DNA of 64,000 nt from Agromyces sp. Root81 (GTDB lineage: Bacteria > Actinomycetota > Actinomycetes > Actinomycetales > Microbacteriaceae): contig NZ_LMIR01000002.1 of NCBI RefSeq assembly GCF_001429165.1, forward strand, positions 1,663,261 through 1,727,260, written 5' to 3'. How positions within the stretch are numbered: position 1 is the first letter of the stretch; every line of letters starts with the position of its first letter. A program made the position numbers and the translations under genes. The notes under the pieces were generated by a model. The model ran no database searches. It was not told the DNA's origin and was given only the letters and a program-made list of their open reading frames with translations. Of this stretch, positions 44,584 to 53,421 are shown piece by piece.

Positions 44584-45561
44584 CGCGAGGGCCGGCTCGT
44601 CGACGGCTTCCGCGTGCGCCGCCTCCTCGCGGAGGGTGCGCCCGGTGAGGGCGAGGAACACGTCGTCGAGGGTCGGCTGCCGGTGGGTCGCCGCGACGAC
44701 GTCGAGTCCGGCATCGCCGAGCGAGCGGATGTACCGGGGCAGCGCCCGATCGCCGCCGGGAGCGGTCACCGTGACGAGCTGCCCCGACGCCTCGCCGCCG
44801 ATGCGGGCTGCAGCGGCCGCGGCATCCGACGCCGAATCGAAGGTGAGGCTCACGCGGTCGCCCGCGAGCGATTCCTTGAGCGCCCAGGCCGTGTCGTCGG
44901 CGATGACCTGTCCGTGATCCATCACCATGACGCGCTCGGCGAGCTGGTCGGCCTCGTCGAGGTAGTGCGTCGTGAGGAAGATCGTCGTGCCGGTCTCACG
45001 GCGGAGCTCGACGATGTGCTCCCACAGGTTCGCGCGGCTGTGCGGGTCGAGGCCCGTCGACGGCTCGTCGAGGAAGAGCAGTTCGGGCCGGTGGATGAGG
45101 CCGAGCGCGATGTCGAGCCGGCGCTTCTGGCCGCCCGAGAGCGACTGCACCTGCCGGCCGGCGACCTGGCCGAGCTCGAGCGAGTCGATCAGCTCGGCGG
45201 CGCGCGCCCGGGTCTCGCGGCGGCCCATGCCGTAGAAGGCGCCCTGAGCGTGCAGCTCGTCGCGCACGCGCTGGGTGTGCCCGCCCGAATTGCCCTGCCC
45301 GACGTAGCCGATGCGACGGCGCACGCCGGCGGGGTCGCGGCGGATGTCGGATCCGGCGACGATCGCCTCGCCGCTCGTCGGCGGCAGCAGCGTGGTGAGC
45401 ATGCGAAGCGTCGTCGACTTGCCGGCGCCGTTCGGGCCGAGGAAGGCGACGAGCTCGCCGGCGTCGACCTCGAGGTCGACGGAACGGACGGCCTCGACGA
45501 CCTTCCCCTTGGCGGGGAACGTCTGCGTGAGGCCCTGAGCGGAGATCATCTGGTTGGTCAT
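44578..45561 (-). CDS. ABC transporter ATP-binding protein, DrrA-like
   Basis: Exporter ATPase of 327 residues. Walker A GPNGAGKSTT near 44-53, Q loop VGQGNSGGH, signature SLSGGQKRRLDIALGL, Walker B ELLFLDEPSTGLDP, switch His LTTHYLDEADQL. The C-terminal region with RQPTLDDVFLALTGRTL matches the daunorubicin-resistance ATPase subfamily. Its last codon and stop come from a palindromic repeat. Divergent from a WYL regulator with an inverted repeat between, which likely controls it. Confidence 0.9.
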   Translation of the reverse strand: MTNQMISAQGLTQTFPAKGKVVEAVRSVDLEVDAGELVAFLGPNGAGKSTTLRMLTTLLPPTSGEAIVAGSDIRRDPAGVRRRIGYVGQGNSGGHTQRVRDELHAQGAFYGMGRRETRARAAELIDSLELGQVAGRQVQSLSGGQKRRLDIALGLIHRPELLFLDEPSTGLDPHSRANLWEHIVELRRETGTTIFLTTHYLDEADQLAERVMVMDHGQVIADDTAWALKESLAGDRVSLTFDSASDAAAAAARIGGEASGQLVTVTAPGGDRALPRYIRSLGDAGLDVVAATHRQPTLDDVFLALTGRTLREEAAHAEAVDEPALAG

Positions 45562-45588
45562 ATCTGCAGTCTTCCGAGGCATCCGGTC

Positions 45589-45615
45589 AGTTTCCGTCCG
45601 CATGGATGGGAAACT
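45589..45615. promoter_or_regulatory. Operator-like inverted repeat AGTTTCC-N13-GGAAACT
   Basis: Perfect 7-bp arms between the divergent ABC exporter and WYL regulator genes, next to the WYL start. The arm spacing suits a dimeric regulator. Confidence 0.55.
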
Positions 45616-45621
45616 TGGAGC

Positions 45622-46614
45622 ATGGCCGCAACGACCTCGCGAACCCTCGAACTGCTCTCCCTGCTGCAGAGCCACCGGCACTGGTCGGCGCGCGAACTCG
45701 TCGATCGGCTCGGCGTCTCCGACCGTACGCTGCGCCGCGACGTCGACCGCCTGCGCGAGCTCGGCTACGGCATCGAGTCGGCACGCGGCTCGACCGGCGG
45801 CTACCGCCTCGAGGCCGGCACCGGGCTGCCGCCGCTGCTGCTCAGCGACGACGAGGGGGTGGCGATCGCGGTCGGCCTCCGTTCCCAGGCGACCGCCGGG
45901 CTGCGGGGCGCCGAGCACACGACGCTCAGCGCCCTCGCGAAGATCGAGCAGGTGCTGCCGCCGGCCCTGCGCCGGCGCATCGAGGCGCTGCAGTCCCATG
46001 CCGCAACGGGCCCGGGCTGGCCCGGCTCGTCACGCTCCGGCCGACCGGCCCCCGAGGTCGACTCCGAACTGCTCGGCCTCCTCGCCCTCGGCTGCCGGGA
46101 CTCGGAGCGGCTGCGCTTCACCTACACGGATGCCGCGGGCGAGGCCTCCGCCCGAGTGGTCGAGCCGTACCGGCTCGTGCCCGTCGCCCGTCGCTGGTAC
46201 CTGCTCGCATGGGACCGCCAGCGCGAGGACTGGCGCACGTTCCGGCTCGATCGCATGAGCGAGGTGTTCCCGACGCGGGTGCGGTTCGAGCCGCGGCCGA
46301 TGAGCGACGACGACGCACGGGCGCGGGTCGAGGCCGCAGTGCGCTGGCGCGACCGGAGCGTGAAGGCCCGCGTCGTCGCCGAGCTGCCGCAGGCCGCGCT
46401 CGTCGAGCACCTCGGCTGGTACGGGCGCGACGTCGTCGCGATCGACGCCGAGCACTGCGCCTGGCCGCTCGAGGCCGATTCGGTCGAGAACCTCTCGATG
46501 GCGCTCATGTGGCTGCCGCGCGGCGTGCGCTACCGGGTCGATGGGCCGCCCGAGCTGCTCGACTTCCTCGCGATGCAGGCGCAGCGCTTCGCGGAGGCAT
46601 CCGCTCGACCGTGA
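45622..46614 (+). CDS. HTH and WYL-domain transcriptional regulator (YafY/PafC-like)
   Basis: Regulator of 330 residues. N-terminal HTH_11 (RTLELLSLLQSHRHWSARELVDRLGVSDRTLRRDVDRLRELGYGIES), the WYL domain near 150-215 with RRWYLLAWDRQREDWRTFRLDRM, and a C-terminal WCX part. WYL domains sense small ligands or nucleic acid. TTGGAG precedes the ATG. Divergent from the DrrAB-like genes, so it likely controls export of whatever it senses. Confidence 0.9.
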   Translation: MAATTSRTLELLSLLQSHRHWSARELVDRLGVSDRTLRRDVDRLRELGYGIESARGSTGGYRLEAGTGLPPLLLSDDEGVAIAVGLRSQATAGLRGAEHTTLSALAKIEQVLPPALRRRIEALQSHAATGPGWPGSSRSGRPAPEVDSELLGLLALGCRDSERLRFTYTDAAGEASARVVEPYRLVPVARRWYLLAWDRQREDWRTFRLDRMSEVFPTRVRFEPRPMSDDDARARVEAAVRWRDRSVKARVVAELPQAALVEHLGWYGRDVVAIDAEHCAWPLEADSVENLSMALMWLPRGVRYRVDGPPELLDFLAMQAQRFAEASARP

Positions 46615-46620
46615 CGTGCT

Positions 46621-46647
46621 CGGCGCGACCCGGGCTTGCCCGCGCCG
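46621..46647. terminator. Possible bidirectional hairpin between convergent genes
   Basis: CGGCGCG and CGCGCCG arms with a 13-nt loop fill the gap between the WYL and META-domain genes. Weak compared with other hairpins here. Confidence 0.35.
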
Positions 46648-47040
46648 CTACTCGGAGCGCTCGAGCGTGCCGATCTTCTCACCCGACTCGTCGAAGACGG
46701 TGAGAGTCTCGTCGGCGATCGTGCCGGTCGCGAGCCCGGAGAGCCACGTGTCGACGCCCTCGCAGGCCATGCGCGTCGAGGCGACGTCGACGAAGGCGAT
46801 CGTGTCGGCATCGGCGGTCCACGTGCCGACGAGGCGGTTGCACCCGTCGGTGCCGGTCAGCGCGCCGTCGTCGGCGAGGACGAGCGAGGGTTCGCTCGTC
46901 GTGGCGATATCGCCCCAGGTGCCCACCGGGTCGACGGTCCCGGTCGGTTCCGTTCCCGTGTTGCCGGCGCAGGCGCTCAGCGCCGCCGCGGCGAGCAGGA
47001 TGGTGCCGGACAGGGCGAGGCGCTGCATCGTTCGCGACAT
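46648..47040 (-). CDS. META domain lipoprotein (HslJ-like)
   Basis: Exported lipoprotein of 130 residues: signal peptide with lipobox LSAC (C24), then one META domain with GTWGDIAT, PSLVLADDGALTGTDGCNRLVGTW and FVDVASTRMACEG, the family core. Single-domain META proteins of the HslJ type are linked to stress or drug tolerance in some bacteria; the role here is unknown. The ATG is decided by TACGCT 6 nt upstream. Confidence 0.86.
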   Translation of the reverse strand: MSRTMQRLALSGTILLAAAALSACAGNTGTEPTGTVDPVGTWGDIATTSEPSLVLADDGALTGTDGCNRLVGTWTADADTIAFVDVASTRMACEGVDTWLSGLATGTIADETLTVFDESGEKIGTLERSE

Positions 47041-47046
47041 GGGCAC

Positions 47047-47052
47047 AGCGTA
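47047..47052 (-). promoter_or_regulatory. -10 box of leaderless promoter (TACGCT)
   Basis: TACGCT is 6 nt before the META lipoprotein ATG, within 20 nt of the end of the upstream LysR gene. Confidence 0.65.
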
Positions 47053-47065
47053 GCGACCGGCGGCC

Positions 47066-48082
47066 TCACCGGCCGGAAGGCGTCGCCGTGGCGTGTGCGG
47101 CGCGGGCGAGGGCGTCGCGGCAGGCGACCACCGCCGGGCGGGCGGCCGCGGCCAGGCGGGTCGACGTGAAGACCTCGCGCTCCGGATGCCCCGGTAGGTC
47201 GACGAGCGTCACGCTCGGCGCCTCGCCCGCCCACACGAGGTCGGGCAGGAGCCCGACGGCGTTGCCCGAGCGGATGAGGCGGATGTGCGCCATCAGGTCG
47301 GCGGTCTCGAACCGCACGTCGGGCTCGAACCCCGCGTCGCGGCAGAGCTGCTCGGCCCAGTCGCGCGAGGCCGTGCCCTCGGGCTCGAGCACCCAGGGCA
47401 TCGTCGCCGCGGCGGCGAGTGAGTGCTCGCGCGAGGCATCCCTGCCGCCCCGCCTGGCGTGCACATCTGCGGATATACGATCCGCCACCCCGGCCGATGC
47501 GCCCGATTCGTCGGCGCGGCGGATCGTATATCCGCTGGAATGAGCGGGATGCGGCGGCAGCGCGAGCCGGATCGCGTCGGCGACGAGGTGCACGCGGTCG
47601 AGCTCCTCGCGGTGCGCCCGCGTGTGCCCCGGGTACTGCTCGGCGATCACGAGGTCGAAGTCGCGCGCCGACACCTCGAAGAGCCCCACGTCGGGCTCAC
47701 GCTCGGTGACCTCGACCCGCAGGGCGGGGTGCTCGGCGCGCAGCAGCGTGAGCGCCTGCGGCACCACGGCGTGCGCCGCCGACTGGAACACGGCGATGCG
47801 CACGGTGCCGCCGACCGCGGTGAGCGAGCGGGCCACCTCCGACTCGGCCTCCTCGAGCCGGTCGAGCACGGCGCGGGCGTGCCCGACGAGCACCTCGGCC
47901 TGCGGCGTCAGCTGCACGCGGCGCCCGACCTGCACGAGCAACGGCACGCCGGCCTCGCGCTCGAGCTGGCTGAGCTGCTGCGACACCGACGAGGGGCTGT
48001 ACGAGAGGGCCTCTGCGACCGCCGAGAGCGTGCCGCGATCGCTCAGCTCCACGAGCAGCCGCAGTCGTCGCACGTCGAGCAC
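47066..48082 (-). CDS. LysR family regulator, likely of putA, with an in-frame repeat insertion
   Basis: Regulator of 338 residues, about 40 longer than usual for LysR. The HTH is residues 1-60 (RRLRLLVELSDRGTLSAVAEALSYSPSSVSQQLSQLER). The effector domain starts near 88. Residues about 183-205 are encoded by a perfect 18-bp inverted repeat and its spacer, inserted between conserved effector-domain segments. The second GTG (48082) is preferred because GGAGG stands 5 nt before it and overlaps the first. Divergent from putA, so it is the probable proline-responsive activator. Whether the insertion leaves it functional is unknown; the frame is intact. Confidence 0.85.
   Translation of the reverse strand: MLDVRRLRLLVELSDRGTLSAVAEALSYSPSSVSQQLSQLEREAGVPLLVQVGRRVQLTPQAEVLVGHARAVLDRLEEAESEVARSLTAVGGTVRIAVFQSAAHAVVPQALTLLRAEHPALRVEVTEREPDVGLFEVSARDFDLVIAEQYPGHTRAHREELDRVHLVADAIRLALPPHPAHSSGYTIRRADESGASAGVADRISADVHARRGGRDASREHSLAAAATMPWVLEPEGTASRDWAEQLCRDAGFEPDVRFETADLMAHIRLIRSGNAVGLLPDLVWAGEAPSVTLVDLPGHPEREVFTSTRLAAAARPAVVACRDALARAAHATATPSGR
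47469..47535. repeat. 67-bp element with perfect 18-bp inverted ends inside the LysR gene
   Basis: Arms 47469-47486 and 47518-47535 (core GGATATACGATCC) are perfect inverted copies around a 31-nt GC-rich spacer. It has no coding capacity of its own and lies in frame in the regulator gene. It resembles a small non-autonomous palindromic element (REP/MITE-like). Confidence 0.75.
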
Positions 48083-48109
48083 GGGCACCTCCGGGACATC
48101 CGCTGATCA

Positions 48110-48124
48110 TTCGGTTCTTCCGAA
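48110..48124. promoter_or_regulatory. LysR-type binding site TTCGG-N5-CCGAA
   Basis: Inverted repeat in the gap between the divergent lysR and putA genes; further CGTTC and ACCGAACG half-sites follow at 48131-48157. Place and shape fit LysR control of putA. Confidence 0.5.
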
Positions 48125-48236
48125 CAGTATCGTTCAGATTCATTCGCTTTACCGAACGGATGTCGCAGCGCATACTGATCCCGACAGGCGCGCGACCCCC
48201 GGCGGGCCCGAAGCAAAGGACAGTACCCTCGTGACC

Positions 48237-51200
48237 ATGTCGAACGCCGCCACGGACGCCCGGCCGAACACCGATCACGTCGTCGCCCTCGTGCGCCGCT
48301 GGCTCGCCGAGAGCGCGGAGCACCCCGTCGATCCCGCCGCCGAGCGCCTCGCCGGCGTGCTGAAGGACCCGCGCGGACTCGACTTCACCGTCGGCTTCGT
48401 CGACGGCGTCATGCGCCCCGAAGACCTCGGCGTCGCCGGTCGCAACCTCGAGCAGGTCGCGAGGCTCACGCCGAAGTTCCTGCCCTGGTACCTCAAGGCC
48501 GCGATCCGCGTCGGCGGCGTCGTCGCCCCGGTGCTGCCGTGGATCGTCATCCCGATCGCCCGCCGCGTGCTGCGCGCCATGGTCGGCCACCTCGTGCTCG
48601 ACGCGACTCCCGAGAAGCTCGGCCCGGCCATCGCCACCCTGCGCGAGTCGGGCAACCGACTGAACCTCAACCTCCTCGGCGAGGCCGTGCTCGGCGAGGA
48701 GGAGGCCGATCGCCGTCTCTCCGGCACCTACGAGTTCCTCGCCCGCGACGACGTCGACTACGTGTCGATCAAGGTCTCGAGCGTCGTCAGCCAGCTCTCG
48801 ATGTGGTCGTTCGACGAGGCCGTCGCCAAGGTCGTCGCGAAGCTCACCCCGCTCTACGAGCTCGCCGCCAAGAGCCGCACGCCGAAGTTCATCAACCTCG
48901 ACATGGAGGAGTACCGCGACCTCGACCTGACGATCGCGGTCTTCACGACCCTGCTCGACCAGCCGCAGCTGCGCGGCCTCGAGGCCGGCATCGTGCTGCA
49001 GACCTACCTGCCCGACGCGCTCGGCGCGATGCAGGAGCTCACGGCGTGGGCGCAGAAGCGTCGCGCCGAGGGCGGTGCGCCGATCAAGGTGCGCGTCGTC
49101 AAGGGCGCGAACCTCGCGATGGAGCACGTCGACGCCGCCGTGCACGGCTGGCCGCTCGCGACCTACGACTCCAAGCAGGACTCCGACACGAACTACAAGC
49201 GCGTGCTCGACTGGTCGATGACCCCCGAGCGCACCGATGCGGTGGGGCTCGGCGTCGCCGGCCACAACCTCTTCGACGTCGCCCACGCGTGGCTCACCGC
49301 GCGCGAGCGGGGCGTCGACTCGCGCGTCGAGTTCGAGATGCTGCTCGGCATGGCGACCGGCCAGGCCGAGGCCGTGCGCCGCGACGTCGGCAACCTGCTG
49401 CTGTACACGCCCGTCGTCAACCCGAGCGAGTTCGACGTCGCCATCGCGTACCTGATCCGCCGCCTCGAAGAGAACGCGAGCCAGGACAACTTCATGTCGG
49501 CCGTCTTCGAGCTGACCTCGAGCGAGCCGCTGTTCCAGCGCGAGCAGGCGCGCTACCTCGCCTCGCTCGCCGCGCTCGAGCCGACGGTCGTGGCGGCGCC
49601 CGCGCCGAACCGCACCCAGAACCGCCACACCGAGTGGACCGAGGAGACCTTCGCGGCCGCGATGACGGTTCCGGATGCCCCGGCGCCCGGCACCGAGCAC
49701 GAGCACGACCCGTCGCTGACGGGCGTCGTGCTCGGCATCACCCGCGGGTCCGACGGCACCGACGGTTCCGAGCTGACGGATGCCGCGGCATCCGCTGCGC
49801 CCGTCGGCTCAGGCGTCACGCCGGGCTTCCGCAACGAGCCCGACACCGACCCGGCGCTCGCACCGAACCGCGAGTGGGGACGCCGGATCCTCGAGCGGGT
49901 GCCGGGCACCCGCCTCGGTCTCGACACGATCGCCGCCGCCCGCGTCGACGACGCCGCGACCCTCGAGCGCATCATCCAGACCGTCGCCGCCCGCGGTCGG
50001 GCCTGGGGCGAGCTGCCCGGCGCCGAGCGCGCCGCCGTGCTGCACCGCGCCGGCTACGCGCTCGCCGCGAACCGCGACCGCCTCATCGAGATCATGGCCG
50101 CCGAGACCGGCAAGACCATCGCGGAGGCCGACCCCGAGATCAGCGAGGCGATCGACTTCGCGCACTACTACGCCGAGCGCGCCCGCGAGCTCGACCACGT
50201 GCAGGGCGCCGTCTTCGTGCCGTCGAAGCTCACCGTCATCACGCCGCCGTGGAACTTCCCGGTCGCGATCCCCGCCGGCGGCGTGCTCTCCGCGCTCGCC
50301 GCGGGCTCCGGCGTCATCATCAAGCCGGCCAAGCTCGCGCAGCGCTCGGGCGCGGTCATGGTCGAGGCGCTGTGGGAGGCCGGTATCCCGCGCGAGCTCC
50401 TCACCCTCGTCGACATCGGCGAGCGGGAGCTCGGCAAGGAGCTCGTCTCGCACCCCGCGGTCGACCGGGTCATCCTCACGGGCGCCTACGAGACGGCGCA
50501 GCTCTTCCGCTCGTTCCGCAAGGACCTGCCGCTGCTCGCCGAGACGAGCGGCAAGAACGCGATCATCGTCACGCCGTCGGCCGACCTCGACCTCGCGGCA
50601 TCCGACGTCGTGAAGAGCGCCTTCGGCCACGCGGGCCAGAAGTGCTCCGCCGCCTCGCTCGTGATCCTCGTCGGCTCGGTCGCGAAGTCCGAGCGCTTCC
50701 ACCGCCAGCTCGTCGATGCGACGCGCTCGCTGCGCGTCGGATGGCCCGAGCAGGCGACGAGCCAGATGGGCCCGATCGTCGAGCCCGCGGGCGGCAAGCT
50801 GCTGCACGCGCTCACCCAGCTCGGCATCGGCGAGGAGTGGCTCGTCGAACCGCAGCAGCTCGACGACACCGGCCGGCTCTGGTCGCCCGGCATCCGCACG
50901 GGCGTCGCGGGCGGCTCGTACTTCCACCTCACCGAGTTCTTCGGCCCCGTGCTCGGCATCATGCACGCGAAGGACCTCGATGAGGCGATCCGCCTGCAGA
51001 ACGCCGTCGACTACGGCCTGACCGCCGGCCTGCACTCGCTCGACGCGAACGAGCTCGGCACGTGGTTCGACCGTGTCGAGGCCGGCAACCTCTACGTCAA
51101 CCGCGGCATCACCGGCGCGATCGTGCAGCGCCAGCCGTTCGGCGGCTGGAAGCGCTCCGCCGTCGGCGCAGGTGCGAAGGCCGGCGGCCCGAACTACCTG

Positions 51201-51854
51201 TTCGGCCTCGGCGAGTGGCTGCCGCAGCACGGCACCTCCTCGAGCACCCTGCACCTGCGCGGTCTCGAGAAGCGCGTGGCCGAGTTCATCGAGACGTCGC
51301 AGCCGGCGCTCGACTACGACTCCTTCGACGTGCTGCGCCGCTCGGCGCTCTCCGACGAGCTCGCCTGGGCCGAGGAGTACGGCGTGGTGAAGGACGTCTC
51401 GGGCGTCGGCGCCGAGCGCAACCTCTTCCGCTACCGGCCGCTGCCCGTGACGGTGCGCATCGGCGAGCAGGCAACGCTCGCCGAGGGGCTCCGCGTCATC
51501 GCGGCAGGCCTGCTCGCGAAGTCGGCGCTGGCGGTCTCGACCGCGGTCGAGCTGCCGAAGGGCGTGCGCACGCTCCTCGCCGCGCGCGACATCCGCATCG
51601 TGCGCGAGGGCGATGCGGCCTGGCTCGGCCGCGCAGCCAAGGGCGGCATCACGACGTCGCGCGTGCGACTCGTCGGCGGCGGGGCATCCGCGCTCGCCGA
51701 CGCGCTCGGCGGCACTCCGGATGTCGCGGTGTGGTCGCACCCCGTCACGCCCTCGGGCCGCGTCGAGCTGCTGCCATTCCTGCACGAGCAGGCGATCTCG
51801 ATCACGAACCATCGCTTCGGCAACCCGACGACCCTGTCGCAGGGCGTGATCTGA
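48237..51854 (+). CDS. putA: Bifunctional proline dehydrogenase/L-glutamate gamma-semialdehyde dehydrogenase
   Basis: Oxidises proline to glutamate in two steps; 1205 residues, the usual bifunctional length. The PRODH barrel spans about residues 60-450 with DYVSIKVSSVVSQLS, FINLDMEEYRDLDLT and RVVKGANLAMEHVDA. The dehydrogenase domain is about 545-1020 with ITPPWNFPVAIPAGG and nucleophile C803 in FGHAGQKCSAASL. A C-terminal domain of about 185 residues closes it. There is no N-terminal ribbon-helix-helix, so it is not self-regulating; the divergent LysR probably serves. The start could also be GTG two codons earlier; AAAGGA lies upstream. Confidence 0.95.
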   Translation: MSNAATDARPNTDHVVALVRRWLAESAEHPVDPAAERLAGVLKDPRGLDFTVGFVDGVMRPEDLGVAGRNLEQVARLTPKFLPWYLKAAIRVGGVVAPVLPWIVIPIARRVLRAMVGHLVLDATPEKLGPAIATLRESGNRLNLNLLGEAVLGEEEADRRLSGTYEFLARDDVDYVSIKVSSVVSQLSMWSFDEAVAKVVAKLTPLYELAAKSRTPKFINLDMEEYRDLDLTIAVFTTLLDQPQLRGLEAGIVLQTYLPDALGAMQELTAWAQKRRAEGGAPIKVRVVKGANLAMEHVDAAVHGWPLATYDSKQDSDTNYKRVLDWSMTPERTDAVGLGVAGHNLFDVAHAWLTARERGVDSRVEFEMLLGMATGQAEAVRRDVGNLLLYTPVVNPSEFDVAIAYLIRRLEENASQDNFMSAVFELTSSEPLFQREQARYLASLAALEPTVVAAPAPNRTQNRHTEWTEETFAAAMTVPDAPAPGTEHEHDPSLTGVVLGITRGSDGTDGSELTDAAASAAPVGSGVTPGFRNEPDTDPALAPNREWGRRILERVPGTRLGLDTIAAARVDDAATLERIIQTVAARGRAWGELPGAERAAVLHRAGYALAANRDRLIEIMAAETGKTIAEADPEISEAIDFAHYYAERARELDHVQGAVFVPSKLTVITPPWNFPVAIPAGGVLSALAAGSGVIIKPAKLAQRSGAVMVEALWEAGIPRELLTLVDIGERELGKELVSHPAVDRVILTGAYETAQLFRSFRKDLPLLAETSGKNAIIVTPSADLDLAASDVVKSAFGHAGQKCSAASLVILVGSVAKSERFHRQLVDATRSLRVGWPEQATSQMGPIVEPAGGKLLHALTQLGIGEEWLVEPQQLDDTGRLWSPGIRTGVAGGSYFHLTEFFGPVLGIMHAKDLDEAIRLQNAVDYGLTAGLHSLDANELGTWFDRVEAGNLYVNRGITGAIVQRQPFGGWKRSAVGAGAKAGGPNYLFGLGEWLPQHGTSSSTLHLRGLEKRVAEFIETSQPALDYDSFDVLRRSALSDELAWAEEYGVVKDVSGVGAERNLFRYRPLPVTVRIGEQATLAEGLRVIAAGLLAKSALAVSTAVELPKGVRTLLAARDIRIVREGDAAWLGRAAKGGITTSRVRLVGGGASALADALGGTPDVAVWSHPVTPSGRVELLPFLHEQAISITNHRFGNPTTLSQGVI

Positions 51855-51863
51855 GGCCGTGAT

Positions 51864-51892
51864 CCGGCGCGTCGGCTCAGCCGGCGCGCCGG
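51864..51892. terminator. Bidirectional hairpin between putA and the convergent membrane gene
   Basis: CCGGCGCG (51864-51871) pairs with CGCGCCGG (51885-51892). The second arm overlaps the last codons of the convergent gene. Confidence 0.5.
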
Positions 51893-52908
51893 AACGTCAG
51901 CACCTCGCCGCGTCGTGCGCGCTCGAGCACGAACCCCTCGTCCTGCAGGCGTCCGAGCACGCGCCGCGGCAACGCGGGGAGTTCGGCGGTGGCGCCGGGC
52001 GGCGGCGGGGCGATTCCCGTGACGAGTGAGACGTCGACGCCCGTGCCGAGCACCTCGATGCGGGCGTAGTCGCTCCTGCATCGCCAGACGAGCCGCTCGA
52101 GGTCGCGGAACAGGACGACGGTCGTCGTCGACCCCGTGCCGATCCACAGACGGTCGTTCCCGAAGCCGACGGTGCAGGCGAGCGTGTGTCGCCGTGCCAC
52201 CGCCCGGCCGGCCGAGTACGCGGGCAGTGCGAAGACGACACCGACGATGATGATCGTGAGTCGGGCGCCGAGCGCGAAGACGATGTCGCCGACGAAGATG
52301 AGCGCCACGGCCACGATGGCGCTCAGGACGACGGCGATCACGACGATGACGGTGGTGAGGGTGCGCATGGGCACCGGCACCGCGGCGAAACGCACCTCCG
52401 AGCCGTGGCCGTGCTCGGCGCGCACCCACTCCGGCGTGGTCGGTGCCGGCTTCCTCGACGTGCCCACGGCGGCGGAGACGCGCCCGATCAGGGCGAGCCA
52501 GATCCAGCCCGCCGCGGGGATCGCGGCGAACTGCACGATCACGAGCGCGATCCGCACCGGCTCGGGCGCGTCGGCGAGCAGCGATCCGCCGAGTTCGGCC
52601 GCCGTCACGACGAGCGCCGCCGACGCGATCGCGCCGATCACGTGGACGATGACGGCGCGGCGCTCGGGCGTTATGCGGAACGTCGCGTTGACGAACGAGA
52701 AGCCGCACAGCCAGCCGCCGACGAGCATGAACAGGTACGGGATCAGCTCGGTCACCTGCCCGGCGATGGCCCATGGCACGGCGAGTGCCAGGCAGGCCGC
52801 CGCCCAGAAGAGCGGACTGCCGACGAGTCGCCGCCGCCGTGGGGCGCGGGCGGTCGTCGCCACGTCGGGAGCGGCCTTCCGGGCGGCTGTCGGCCGGGTG
52901 CGGCTCAA
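51877..52908 (-). CDS. Membrane protein of unknown function
   Basis: 343 residues with a basic N-terminus (RRRRLVGS) and hydrophobic helices near residues 30-50, 54-75, 85-108, 118-142, then a pair near 188-208 and 215-235, followed by a soluble C-terminal region of about 110 residues that reads like a PH-like fold (WIGTGSTTTVVLFRDLERLVWRCRSDYARIEVLGTG). No family recognised. The start is a TTG overlapping the stop of the protease gene (TTGA), so it is read by coupling; no ribosome site is visible. It may anchor or regulate the protease/ligase pair. Confidence 0.68.
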   Translation of the reverse strand: MSRTRPTAARKAAPDVATTARAPRRRRLVGSPLFWAAACLALAVPWAIAGQVTELIPYLFMLVGGWLCGFSFVNATFRITPERRAVIVHVIGAIASAALVVTAAELGGSLLADAPEPVRIALVIVQFAAIPAAGWIWLALIGRVSAAVGTSRKPAPTTPEWVRAEHGHGSEVRFAAVPVPMRTLTTVIVVIAVVLSAIVAVALIFVGDIVFALGARLTIIIVGVVFALPAYSAGRAVARRHTLACTVGFGNDRLWIGTGSTTTVVLFRDLERLVWRCRSDYARIEVLGTGVDVSLVTGIAPPPPGATAELPALPRRVLGRLQDEGFVLERARRGEVLTFRRAG

Positions 52909-53396
52909 GCGCGTGCCGCGTCGCGGCCGCGGTTGCGACGACGGATGCCTCGTGGCGCGCGACCTCCCACGAAGGAGCGCGCCGAGTCGACGATGAAGCC
53001 CTGTCGCAGCGCCTCACGGCCGATGAGCATGCGGAAACCCATCTCGTCGCGGTTCGTGAGCGTCACCTCGGCCGTCATCGTCCGACCCATGAGCACGACG
53101 TCCATGAGCACGACGATGCGCTCCTCGGTGTGACCCGATGAGCTCCGCACCGCGCGGCGGTCGTGCACGGGGCACTCGACGATGACGGCGTCCTCGTCGG
53201 AGTTCTGCCACGGGTGCACGCCGAACCGCACGATCGACGCCTCGCCATGCTGCACCTCTTCGAGGTCGAAGGCGTGCAGCGACGAGGTGCGCGCACCCGT
53301 GTCGAGCTTCGCCTTGATCCACGGAACACCGGCTCCCGGCAGGCTCACCCACTCGCGCCATCCCGCGATGGTGTTTGAATAGACGGGCTCGATCAC
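52905..53396 (-). CDS. RimB-like retropepsin-type protease (ATP-dependent zinc protease family, DUF785)
   Basis: Small protein of 163 residues. Start is followed by IAGWREWVSLPGAGVPWIKAKLDTGARTSSLHAFDLEE, the family signature with the catalytic-type Asp D32 in DTGA, then ECPVHDRRAVRSSSGHTEER and RTMTAEVTLTNRDEMGFRMLIGREAL. In Pseudomonas the relative RimB trims glutamates added by RimK, and rimK lies divergent 25 nt away here, so the same antagonism is likely. The C-terminal 20 residues are Arg-rich. GTG start; the ribosome site is weak (GGTGGA abuts it). Confidence 0.85.
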   Translation of the reverse strand: MIEPVYSNTIAGWREWVSLPGAGVPWIKAKLDTGARTSSLHAFDLEEVQHGEASIVRFGVHPWQNSDEDAVIVECPVHDRRAVRSSSGHTEERIVVLMDVVLMGRTMTAEVTLTNRDEMGFRMLIGREALRQGFIVDSARSFVGGRAPRGIRRRNRGRDAARA

Positions 53397-53421
53397 TCCA
53401 CCATCTTCGCAGGGGCACACG

